Shown here: positions 1 through 4,864 of the stretch, piece by piece
Layout: each line of letters begins with the position of its first letter
Position numbering within the stretch: position 1 is the first letter of the stretch
Assembly (NCBI GenBank): GCA_902805995.1
Contig: CADCUU010000478.1
Coordinates: forward strand, 1 to 10,626
Origin: an uncultured Rubellimicrobium sp.
GTDB taxonomy: Bacteria; Pseudomonadota; Alphaproteobacteria; Rhodobacterales; Rhodobacteraceae
DNA: 10,626 nucleotides
Direction of reading: 5' to 3'
The notes under the pieces: generated by a model
What the model was told of the DNA's origin: nothing
The model's input: only the letters and a program-made list of their open reading frames with translations
The model's database searches: none
Program-made: the position numbers and the translations under genes

Positions 1-1
1 G

Positions 2-538
2 CCGCTGACGGTGGGCGGCGGGGTGCGGACGCCCGAGGACGTGAAGGCGCTGCTGCTGGCGGGCGCGGACAAGGTGAGCTTCAACTCCGCCGCGGTCGCC
101 GACCCCGATGTGGTCGCGCGGTCGGCGGATCGGTTCGGGTCGCAGTGCATCGTCGTCGCCATCGACGCCAAGACCGTCGGGCCCGGCCGGTGGGAGATCT
201 TCACCCATGGCGGGCGCAAGCCCACGGGCATCGACGCGGTGGAGTTCGCGCGGCTGGTCGCGGCCAAGGGCGCGGGGGAGATCCTGCTGACCTCCATGGA
301 CCGGGACGGGACCAAGGCGGGGTTCAACCTGCCCCTGACCCGCGCGGTGGCGGATGCGGTGGACATCCCTGTGATCGCGTCGGGCGGCGTGGGGACGCTC
401 GATCACCTTGTCGAGGGCGTGACGCAGGGCCATGCGAGCGCGGTGCTCGCGGCGTCGATCTTCCACTTCGGCACGCACACGATCCCCGAGGTCAAGGCCC
501 ACATGGCCGCGGCCGGCATCGCCATGAGGATGGAATGA
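2..538 (+). CDS. hisF: Imidazole glycerol phosphate synthase subunit HisF, 5' truncated by the window edge
   Basis: HisF is the cyclase half of imidazole glycerol phosphate synthase. With HisH it converts PRFAR and ammonia to imidazole glycerol phosphate and AICAR in cytoplasmic histidine biosynthesis. The reading frame is open from the first full codon, so the true start lies outside the window. The 178 visible residues are the C-terminal part of a family usually about 250 residues long. The (beta/alpha)8-barrel motifs are clear: VGGGVR phosphate-binding loop, [19 protein letters not shown] (carrying the acid equivalent to T. maritima Asp130), [16 protein letters not shown] (equivalent of Asp176), IASGGVG and AASIFHFG. 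The N-terminal catalytic Asp11 equivalent is not visible. The stop overlaps the hisE start (ATGA), as in a translationally coupled his operon. Identification is near certain. Confidence 0.97.
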   Translation, partial: PLTVGGGVRTPEDVKALLLAGADKVSFNSAAVADPDVVARSADRFGSQCIVVAIDAKTVGPGRWEIFTHGGRKPTGIDAVEFARLVAAKGAGEILLTSMDRDGTKAGFNLPLTRAVADAVDIPVIASGGVGTLDHLVEGVTQGHASAVLAASIFHFGTHTIPEVKAHMAAAGIAMRME

Positions 539-843
539 GCCTGCATCGCCTGGCCGCGACCATCGAGGCCCGCAAGGGGGCCGATCCGGAGAGCTCATGG
601 ACGGCGAAGCTCCTGTCCAAGGGGCCGGAAAAGTGCGCGCAGAAGTTCGGAGAGGAGGCCGTCGAGGCGATAGTCGAAGCCGTCAAGGGCGACCGTGACA
701 GGCTGATCGGAGAGGCGGCGGATACGCTCTACCACCTCCTCGTGATGTGCGCGGCCCGCGACGTGATGCTGGCAGATATCGAGGCCGAGTTGGAACGGCG
801 CGAGGGGCGGTCGGGAATTGCGGAGAAGGCGTCGCGGGGCTGA
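535..843 (+). CDS. hisE: Phosphoribosyl-ATP pyrophosphatase HisE
   Basis: HisE hydrolyses phosphoribosyl-ATP to phosphoribosyl-AMP and pyrophosphate, the second step of histidine biosynthesis. The product is 102 residues, normal for a stand-alone HisE not fused to HisI. The all-alpha MazG-like fold is shown by [21 protein letters not shown] followed by [12 protein letters not shown]; the EE..E and E..AAD acidic residues are the expected Mg2+-binding set. It ends in the typical family terminus IAEKASR. The ATG start at 535 overlaps the hisF stop by four bases, and family alignment of [15 protein letters not shown] begins there, so upstream in-frame methionines inside hisF are not used. It is the last gene of the visible his operon; the next gene is convergent. 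Confidence 0.97.
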   Translation: MSLHRLAATIEARKGADPESSWTAKLLSKGPEKCAQKFGEEAVEAIVEAVKGDRDRLIGEAADTLYHLLVMCAARDVMLADIEAELERREGRSGIAEKASRG

Positions 844-976
844 AACCCGTCAGGTTCGGGCACCCGAGGATCGGCGGGCCATGGGACGCTGTCAAACAAC
901 TGTGGGCGGTAGCCCGAGTCTTGCCGGCGCTCCTGGCCAGTGACAGCCAAGTGACGATCACTGGCAGGCGGTGATC

Positions 977-1045
977 GGAGTTCGGGAACCCCCCCCTGCC
1001 CGTCAGCAGGAGGGCCCATGCCTCTCGGCAGCTGACGGGAACTCC
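977..1045. terminator. Large interrupted inverted repeat between convergent genes, probable bidirectional terminator
   Basis: CCCGTCAGC (999-1007) and GCTGACGGG (1031-1039) form a perfect 9-bp stem with a 23-base loop that could fold further (GAGG 1010-1013 with CCTC 1021-1024). The right arm continues directly into AACTCC (1040-1045), which is complementary to GGAGTT (977-982); on the left the two arm parts are separated by 16 bases rich in C. The element lies between the hisE stop and the stop codon of the convergent CoA-binding gene at 1047. There is no clear U-tract on either strand, so intrinsic termination in both directions is an inference from position and stem strength. Confidence 0.5.
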
Positions 1046-1046
1046 C

Positions 1047-1472
1047 CTACACCGCCACGATGCCGAGGCGCGGAATCTCGATCGCGGGGCAGCGGTTCTG
1101 CACGACACGGATGCCTGCGGCCCGCGCGCGTTCGGCGGCGGCGACGTCGCGCACGTCGAGCTGCGTCCAGATCGCATAGGGCAAGGGAGATAGCGCGAGC
1201 GCCTGATCGACCAGCCCCGAAACCTCTTCGCTACGTCGGAAGACATCCACCACGTCCACGGGTTCGCCGATCTCCGCCAAGCTGGCGCGCGTCTTTTCGC
1301 CGAGGTGAATCTGCCCCGCCAGGCCAGGGTTGACCGGAATCACCCTATGGCCTTTCGTCCGGAGATACCTCGCGACGCCGTGACTGGGGCGGGCGGGATT
1401 GGCGGAAAAGCCTACGACAGCGATGGTTCGGGGTGTCCCCAGAATGTCGCGGATCAGGTCATCGTCCGTCAT
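1047..1472 (-). CDS. CoA-binding domain protein, YccU/HcgR type
   Basis: A 141-residue cytoplasmic protein that is one Rossmann-like CoA-binding domain, close to E. coli YccU. After a short N-terminal helix it shows RTIAVVGFSANPARPS (residues 15-30, nucleotide loop), GHRVIPVNPG (41-50), VDVVDVFR (72-79), an IWTQLDV strand near 101-107, and the signature NRCPAIEIPRLG (126-137) with its conserved Cys128. The function of this family is not established beyond likely CoA or nucleotide binding. The ATG at 1472 fits the family N-terminus and has AAAGGG about seven bases upstream. The gene follows rlmB in the same direction, but a strong intrinsic terminator lies between them, ending just 16 bases before this start. 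It therefore needs readthrough or its own promoter, which I cannot see clearly. Confidence 0.93.
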   Translation of the reverse strand: MTDDDLIRDILGTPRTIAVVGFSANPARPSHGVARYLRTKGHRVIPVNPGLAGQIHLGEKTRASLAEIGEPVDVVDVFRRSEEVSGLVDQALALSPLPYAIWTQLDVRDVAAAERARAAGIRVVQNRCPAIEIPRLGIVAV

Positions 1473-1488
1473 ATCGTGCCCTTTGGAT

Positions 1489-1518
1489 AAAAAAACGCCC
1501 AGGCGATGAACCTGGGCG
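1489..1518 (-). terminator. Strong intrinsic terminator downstream of rlmB
   Basis: Read on the minus strand, CGCCCAGG, a seven-base loop and CCTGGGCG form a perfect 8-bp GC-rich stem (1511-1518 with 1496-1503), followed immediately by seven U residues (1495-1489). This is the clearest Rho-independent terminator in the window. It ends transcripts that come through rlmB and the 124-base spacer. Its U-tract ends only 16 bases before the ATG of the CoA-binding gene, so the ribosome-binding site of that gene sits directly behind it. Confidence 0.92.
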
Positions 1519-1642
1519 CGAGGTGTGGAACGAGGGACAGTGAAGCGAAACGCACAGGTTCCAGATGTGCGTCGTAGGGAAGACGCGCGAGGAACCGCTT
1601 GGTTCCAGCCGATCCGAAAAATTTCCGGACACGCTTCCGTGA
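1519..1642 (-). ncRNA. Structured spacer between rlmB and its terminator, possible 3'UTR-derived small RNA
   Basis: This 124-base minus-strand stretch has no coding sense but holds three hairpins before the strong terminator. In transcript order they are: an A/U-rich palindrome-like TCCGGAAATTTTTCGGA (about 1631-1615), GGAACC-AAGC-GGTTCC (1606-1591, 6-bp stem with tetraloop), and ACGCACA...TGTGCGT (1572-1550, 7 bp). The loop of the last one again contains GGAACC, which could pair instead with GGTTCC of the second hairpin. Together with the terminator this would make an RNA of about 150 nt. I see no convincing independent promoter, so a processed 3'UTR of rlmB is as likely as a separate gene. 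I do not recognise it as a named RNA family. Confidence 0.3.
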
Positions 1643-2455
1643 TCAGGCATCGCCCTGGGAACCGCTGGCGCTAGACCCCTTGGGCTGTGTCGCATAGAGC
1701 GCGACGGCGGCCGCGTTGGACACGTTCAAAGATCCGAAGCCCCCCGACGCGCCGATTCGCACCAGCTCGTCGCAGGTGGCTCGGGTCTTTTCGCGCAGGC
1801 CCGGCCCCTCGGCCCCGAGCACGAGGGCCACGGGACGGTTGCGCTTGCCCTCTAGCGCCTCGCCGATGGTCCGCTGCCCTTCGCCGTCGAGGCCGAGGAG
1901 GAGGAAGCCCATGCTCCGCAGCTCCTCCATTGCATCGGACAGGTTCTTGACGCGGATATAGGGCTGGCGTTCCAGCGCGCCGGAGGCGGCCTTGGCGAGG
2001 GCCCCGGTTTCCGGCGCGGCGTGGCGTTCCACGCCCACCACCGCGCGGGCGCCGAACACCTCGGAGGAGCGGAGGATCGCGCCGACGTTGTGCGGGTCCG
2101 TCACCCGGTCGAGGAGGACGAGGCGCGCGGGGCCGGGCCCATCGGACAGGGCGGCGTCGCGCAAGCTCCCCCAGTCGAGCGGCTTCACCTCCAGCGCGGC
2201 GCCTTGGTGGACCGACTCGGGGTCGAGGGGGGCGGCGAACTTGCGGGGGTCGCTGATCTCGGGCTCCAGGCCGCCGGCGGCGATGGCGTCGCCGAGCTTC
2301 TCGGCGGCGTTGGGCGTCACGACGAGGCGGAGCCGCTTGCGGTTCGGATTGAGGAGCGCGTCGCGCACGGTGTGCAGGCCAAAGAGCCAGATGGTTTCCT
2401 GCGAGGACACGCGGCGGGCGCGTTCCTTGTCGATGACCCAAGAGGGCTTTTTCAT
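1643..2455 (-). CDS. rlmB: 23S rRNA 2'-O-ribose methyltransferase of the TrmH/SpoU family (RlmB type)
   Basis: A SAM-dependent ribose 2'-O-methyltransferase, most similar in pattern to RlmB, which methylates G2251 in the P-loop of 23S rRNA. The 270 residues comprise a basic N-terminal extension (1-20), a SpoU substrate-binding domain opening with WLFGLHTVRDAL (23-34), and a C-terminal knotted SPOUT domain. The three SpoU motifs are intact: DPHNVGAILRS (120-130, with Asn123 and Arg129), ALVLGAEGPGLR (210-221), and GSLNVSNAAAVALY (241-254). I chose ATG 2455 because AGGAAAGG lies about eight bases upstream and family similarity begins soon after; an in-frame upstream ATG at 2515 adds 20 residues without family character. 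It diverges from the RMF-like gene and is followed by a structured spacer and a strong terminator. Another SpoU target RNA cannot be excluded. Confidence 0.93.
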   Translation of the reverse strand: MKKPSWVIDKERARRVSSQETIWLFGLHTVRDALLNPNRKRLRLVVTPNAAEKLGDAIAAGGLEPEISDPRKFAAPLDPESVHQGAALEVKPLDWGSLRDAALSDGPGPARLVLLDRVTDPHNVGAILRSSEVFGARAVVGVERHAAPETGALAKAASGALERQPYIRVKNLSDAMEELRSMGFLLLGLDGEGQRTIGEALEGKRNRPVALVLGAEGPGLREKTRATCDELVRIGASGGFGSLNVSNAAAVALYATQPKGSSASGSQGDA

Positions 2456-2521
2456 GAGGTGCGCCTTTCCTGGCCGGGCCTGTCTGTCATTGCCCCGTGG
2501 GGGCCCCGGGCGCAAGCCGCC

Positions 2522-2550
2522 CTGTCCAGCGGGGCCGTGGCCCCTATATT
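2522..2550 (+). promoter_or_regulatory. Candidate sigma-70-type promoter of the RMF-like gene
   Basis: A good -10 hexamer TATATT (2545-2550) stands out in GC-rich DNA, 17 bases after a weak -35 CTGTCC (2522-2527). Transcription would begin near 2557, giving a leader of about 25 bases before the ATG at 2582. The spacer contains the palindrome GGGGCC-GT-GGCCCC (2531-2544), which could be an operator or chance in GC-rich sequence. Confidence 0.45.
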
Positions 2551-2581
2551 GAATGGTGACCGCACGGGTTCCCAGGATGCC

Positions 2582-2767
2582 ATGGCCGAAGTCAGCAGCG
2601 AAGCCGCATGGGAGGCGGGGTTCCAGGCCGGGCGCGAGCGGCAGGCGCTGCTGAGCAACTCCTACCCCGCCGGGACGCCGCAGTTCGAGACCTGGCAGGC
2701 CGGCTGGCGCGCGGCCGAGGGGCAGTCCCGGCCCGGCGACCAGCCGCCCGATGGCACGACGCCCTGA
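2582..2767 (+). CDS. Small RMF/CrpP-like protein (ribosome modulation factor family)
   Basis: A 61-residue, probably cytoplasmic protein with the layout of the Rmf/CrpP family. AWEAGFQAGRE (9-19) corresponds to the RMF N-terminal helix with its GxxAGxxGR-like pattern, a short link contains SNSYP (25-29), and FETWQAGWRAA (35-45) corresponds to the WLxGWREA helix of RMF. The last 15 residues are a Pro/Gly/Asp-rich tail. E. coli RMF (55 residues) binds 30S near the anti-Shine-Dalgarno sequence and promotes 100S dimers in stationary phase. Whether this relative does the same is inferred from family membership only. ATG 2582 has AGGA (2574-2577) at close range, and upstream in-frame sequence crosses into the rlmB leader. 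It lies between divergent rlmB and tRNA-Tyr, which supports a ribosome-related role. Confidence 0.8.
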   Translation: MAEVSSEAAWEAGFQAGRERQALLSNSYPAGTPQFETWQAGWRAAEGQSRPGDQPPDGTTP

Positions 2768-2818
2768 GCGGAGCCTTGGCTGCGACGCGCTGAACGGAGG
2801 CCCGGGTTCGATCGTGAG

Positions 2819-2851
2819 CGCCGCCCCATCTGGCAGGGCGTAAACGCGGCG
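2819..2851 (+). terminator. GC hairpin after the RMF-like gene, possible terminator
   Basis: CGCCGC (2819-2824) can pair with GCGGCG (2846-2851), with an alternative inner pairing of GCCC (2823-2826) with GGGC in 2836-2839. It lies about 50 bases after the stop codon at 2767 and before the tRNA promoter. There is no U-tract, so a terminator function is only suggested by position. Confidence 0.3.
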
Positions 2852-2871
2852 GAAGTCCTGCGCTTTCCCGG

Positions 2872-2900
2872 TTGACCCCCCTGCGCGGCCCGGCTATTCC
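2872..2900 (+). promoter_or_regulatory. Promoter of tRNA-Tyr
   Basis: TTGACC (2872-2877) is a near-perfect -35 element. With a 17-base spacer it is followed by TATTCC (2895-2900), an acceptable -10. A start near 2907 would lie about six bases before the mature tRNA 5' end at 2913, which is typical for a bacterial tRNA promoter. Confidence 0.65.
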
Positions 2901-2912
2901 CCGCCTCGCGTC

Positions 2913-2996
2913 GGGCGACGAGCTGCAAGGTGCGGCAGCGGACTGTAACTCCGCCGGGGAGACCCACGCCTGGTTCGATTCCAGGGTCGCCCACCA
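2913..2996 (+). tRNA. tRNA-Tyr (anticodon GTA)
   Basis: An 84-base class II tRNA with encoded CCA. The acceptor stem is GGGCGAC (2913-2919) with GTCGCCC (2986-2992), 7 of 7 paired, then discriminator A and CCA. The anticodon stem GCGGA/TCCGC encloses the loop CTGTAAC with anticodon GTA at 2945-2947. The 14-base variable arm (2955-2968) forms GGG-GAGA-CCC, and the T arm is CCTGG-TTCGATT-CCAGG. A long variable arm, G1:C72 and A73 are bacterial tyrosine identity features. The D arm is unusual: position 8 is G rather than U, position 14 is C rather than A, position 21 is G rather than A, and the stem GCTG/CGGC contains a T-G wobble. It has its own promoter and a terminator. I am confident in the tRNA call; the odd core may be normal for this lineage. 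Confidence 0.88.
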
Positions 2997-3014
2997 CTCC
3001 CCCTTTGTGGAGTG
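2995..3014 (+). other. Hairpin abutting the tRNA 3' end
   Basis: CACTCC (2995-3000) and GGAGTG (3009-3014) form a perfect 6-bp stem with loop CCCTTTGT. It begins inside the encoded CCA of tRNA-Tyr, so in the precursor it would compete with a free CCA end. No U-tract follows it. It may position 3' processing or stabilise the trailer; the actual terminator appears to be the next hairpin. Confidence 0.45.
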
Positions 3015-3065
3015 CCGACGCGGGCAGATACGAGATGATTTTGGCTTTGATGCTCATCGCGCTGC

Positions 3066-3085
3066 CACCCATGTGGGGTGCTTTT
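3066..3085 (+). terminator. Intrinsic terminator of the tRNA-Tyr transcript
   Basis: CACCC (3066-3070), loop ATGTG and GGGTG (3076-3080) form a 5-bp stem followed by CTTTT (3081-3085). It lies 70 bases downstream of the tRNA and is the first hairpin with a T run, so it is the best candidate for the end of this transcript. Confidence 0.6.
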
Positions 3086-3358
3086 GGGCAAGGGTGGGCC
3101 TTGGGTCCGGGTCAGCCTGAGAGTGGGTCCTCTTGCGCTTAAGAGTGAATCCGTGTGCGTCTGAGAGGCTCGGGAGCCGCCTGCGAGGCCCTCCGCCGGA
3201 TCAACTCTTGGACGGTCAGACTGATAGGGCCTCCTGTGGCGGGGGCTCTCTATGGTGGGTTTCCCTGCGGACAGGTTGAGGGCGCGGCGGGCGTCCCCTG
3301 GGACGGCAAGGGCCTGGAGCGGTCAGCCCGAAGCCTCGGCCCGGTCTCCGCCCTGCAA
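3086..3358. other. Gap without a supported gene
   Basis: Together with the tRNA trailer and the metY leader this forms a 419-base stretch (2997-3415) without a protein gene. The short reading frames here have no ribosome-binding site, no recognisable domain and no typical third-position GC pattern. I could not find a convincing -35/-10 pair for metY. CTCTT/AAGAG (around 3130-3146) is a weak hairpin. The metY promoter must presumably be somewhere in this segment. Confidence 0.6.
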
Positions 3359-3406
3359 CCCATTTGCGCCTTCGTGGCCCGTGGCTAAGCTGCGCCCCGC
3401 AAAGGG
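3359..3406 (+). promoter_or_regulatory. Leader hairpin of metY overlapping its Shine-Dalgarno sequence
   Basis: CCC-A-TTTGCG (3359-3368) pairs with CGCAAAGGG (3398-3406) as nine base pairs with one bulged A, enclosing 29 bases. The GGG of the 3' arm is the first half of the GGGAGG ribosome-binding site (3404-3409), so folding would partly hide it. metY-type genes in alphaproteobacteria are known targets of SAM-II riboswitches. Here ATTTG and GCTAA occur in the expected order, but the SAM-II P1 helix and its TTGCA core are absent, so I do not call that family. Regulation by this hairpin is an inference. Confidence 0.4.
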
Positions 3407-3415
3407 AGGCCACCG

Positions 3416-4699
3416 ATGACCGACAAACCGCAGCAGTTCGACACGCTCCAGATCCATGCCGGGACCCCGCCCGACCCCGCCACCGGCGCACGGCAGGTGC
3501 CGATCTACCAATCGACCGCCTTCGTCTTCAAGGACGCCGACCACGCCGCGCGGCTCTTCAACCTGCAGGAGGTGGGCTACATCTATTCGCGCCTTACCAA
3601 TCCCACGGTGATGGCGCTCGCAAACCGGATCACGGCGCTGGAGGGAGGCGTGGGAGGCGTCTGCTGCTCCTCGGGGCACGCGGCGCAGATCATGGCGCTG
3701 TATCCGCTGATGGAGCCGGGGCGGAACATCATCGCCTCCACGCGGCTCTACGGCGGGACAGTCACGCAGTTCACGGCGGTGTTCCGCAAGTTCGGCTGGT
3801 CGTGCAAATTCGTGGACATCGACGACGAGGCCGCGATCCGCGCCGCCGTGGACGAGAACACGCGCGCGATCTTCTGCGAGGCGATCACCAATCCGGGCGG
3901 GCACATCACCGACCTGCCCATGGTGGCGCGCGTGGCGAACGGGGCGGGCGTGCCGCTCATCGTGGACAACACCTCGGCCACGCCGTACCTCTGCCGTCCG
4001 TTCGAGCATGGGGCCTCCATCGTCGTCCATTCGACCACGAAGTACCTGACCGGCAACGGCACCGTCACGGGCGGCTGCGTGGTCGATTCGGGCAAGTTCG
4101 ACTGGTCGGCCCATGCGGCCAAGTTCCCTTCGCTGACGGAGCCCGAGCCCGCCTATCACGGCCTGCGCTTCGCCGAGACGTTCGGCCCCATGGCTTACAC
4201 CTTTCACGGGATCGCGGTGGGGCTGCGGGACCTTGGCATGACGATGAACCCGCAGGGCGCGCATTACACGCTGCTCGGGATCGAGACGCTGTCCCTGCGG
4301 ATGGACCGGCATGTCCGGAACGCCATGACCGTGGCGCGCTGGCTGGAGGCGGATCCCCGCGTGGGAGAGGTCACCTATGCGGGGCTCGAATCCTCGCCGT
4401 ACTTTGCCCGCGCCGCGCGGCTTTGCCCCAAGGGCGCGGGGGCGATCTTCACGGTGCAGCTCAAGTCGGGGTACGAGGGCTGCGTGAGCTTCGTGAACCG
4501 GCTCAAGCTGTTCAGCCATGTGGCGAACCTGGGCGACTCGCGCAGCCTCGTGATCCATTCGGCCTCCACCACACATCGGCAATTGACGGAGGAGCAGCAG
4601 CGGAAGGCCGGCGTGGCGCCCGACACCGTGCGCCTGTCCATCGGGCTGGAGGACACGCGCGACCTCATCGCGGACCTCGATCAGGCGCTGGGCGAGTGA
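3416..4699 (+). CDS. metY: O-acetylhomoserine aminocarboxypropyltransferase (sulfhydrylase), MetY type
   Basis: A cytoplasmic PLP enzyme of the Cys/Met metabolism family. It should combine O-acetylhomoserine with sulfide (or methanethiol) to give homocysteine (or methionine) and acetate. The 427 residues match MetY length and exceed the roughly 390-400 typical of MetZ/MetB. Visible landmarks are FDTLQIHAG (N-terminus), PIYQSTAFVF, YSRLTNPT (the Tyr/Arg that bind PLP phosphate of the partner subunit), SSGHAAQ, VDNTSATPY with Asp184 for the PLP ring nitrogen, HSTTKYLTGNG with Schiff-base Lys209, and LGDSRSLVIHSASTTH with the substrate-carboxylate Arg region. It has a strong SD (GGGAGG, six bases before ATG), partly held in a leader hairpin. 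Its stop overlaps the GTG of a tiny lipoprotein gene. The sulfur donor and exact acyl specificity cannot be told from sequence alone. Confidence 0.93.
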   Translation: MTDKPQQFDTLQIHAGTPPDPATGARQVPIYQSTAFVFKDADHAARLFNLQEVGYIYSRLTNPTVMALANRITALEGGVGGVCCSSGHAAQIMALYPLMEPGRNIIASTRLYGGTVTQFTAVFRKFGWSCKFVDIDDEAAIRAAVDENTRAIFCEAITNPGGHITDLPMVARVANGAGVPLIVDNTSATPYLCRPFEHGASIVVHSTTKYLTGNGTVTGGCVVDSGKFDWSAHAAKFPSLTEPEPAYHGLRFAETFGPMAYTFHGIAVGLRDLGMTMNPQGAHYTLLGIETLSLRMDRHVRNAMTVARWLEADPRVGEVTYAGLESSPYFARAARLCPKGAGAIFTVQLKSGYEGCVSFVNRLKLFSHVANLGDSRSLVIHSASTTHRQLTEEQQRKAGVAPDTVRLSIGLEDTRDLIADLDQALGE

Positions 4700-4806
4700 A
4701 GGTGGCGGGGCTCGCGGTTCTCGCCGTGTTGGCGGGATGCGGCGGCGGCTCCCCGCGGGACCGCTGCGACCCCCTCGCGCCAAGCTTCCCGCCCTGCGGG
4801 ATCTGA
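4696..4806 (+). CDS. Predicted 36-residue lipoprotein overlapping the end of metY
   Basis: A GTG at 4696 overlaps the metY stop (GTGA) and opens a 36-codon frame with a compact lipoprotein signal: one Lys at position 2, a hydrophobic Ala/Val/Leu core (3-13) and the lipobox LAGC with Cys15. The mature peptide would be only 22 residues, beginning CGGGSPRDRC and ending PPCGI, with two further cysteines (24 and 34) that could form a disulfide. No separate ribosome-binding site is obvious, so translation would depend on coupling to metY. I do not recognise a family; it is entericidin-like only in size and type. The frame ends just before a GC hairpin, which supports it as the last gene of the transcript. 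It could still be a chance frame. Confidence 0.55.
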   Translation: MKVAGLAVLAVLAGCGGGSPRDRCDPLAPSFPPCGI

Positions 4807-4820
4807 GAACGACGGGCGAC

Positions 4821-4843
4821 GGGGGGCTAGGCGACGGCCCCCC
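4821..4843. terminator. GC hairpin between convergent transcripts
   Basis: GGGGGGC (4821-4827) and GCCCCCC (4837-4843) form a perfect 7-bp stem with a nine-base loop, 14 bases after the lipoprotein stop and 21 bases before the end of the minus-strand SIMPL gene. GGCGACGG occurs both just before the stem and in the loop. No U-tract follows on either strand, so a bidirectional terminator is likely by position but not by full intrinsic pattern. Confidence 0.6.
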
Positions 4844-4864
4844 ACCCTTATCATCCAGCGGTCG

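Noticed and set aside
2805..2820. T-loop-like GGGTTCGATC suggesting a tRNA remnant before tRNA-Tyr
   Set aside because: No matching T-stem, acceptor or anticodon arm can be built around it.
2662..3072. Minus-strand open frame of 136 codons covering tRNA-Tyr
   Set aside because: It is the antisense of the tRNA and of the RMF-like gene end, with no ribosome-binding site and no domain; the tRNA structure explains the sequence.
3035..3142. Possible 35-residue hydrophobic peptide starting MILALMLIAL after the tRNA
   Set aside because: It overlaps the tRNA terminator hairpin, has no proper SD, and its second half is not membrane-like. Kept only as a remote possibility.
3155..3388. 77-codon open frame with GTG start in the gap before metY
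   Set aside because: No SD, no recognisable motif, and it runs into the metY leader hairpin.
3359..3415. SAM-II riboswitch upstream of metY
   Set aside because: ATTTG and GCTAA are present in order, but no P1 helix flanks them and the conserved TTGCA part is missing.
3323..4783. Long minus-strand frame opposite metY
   Set aside because: A shadow frame caused by high GC in codon third positions; the plus strand encodes an intact MetY with all catalytic residues.
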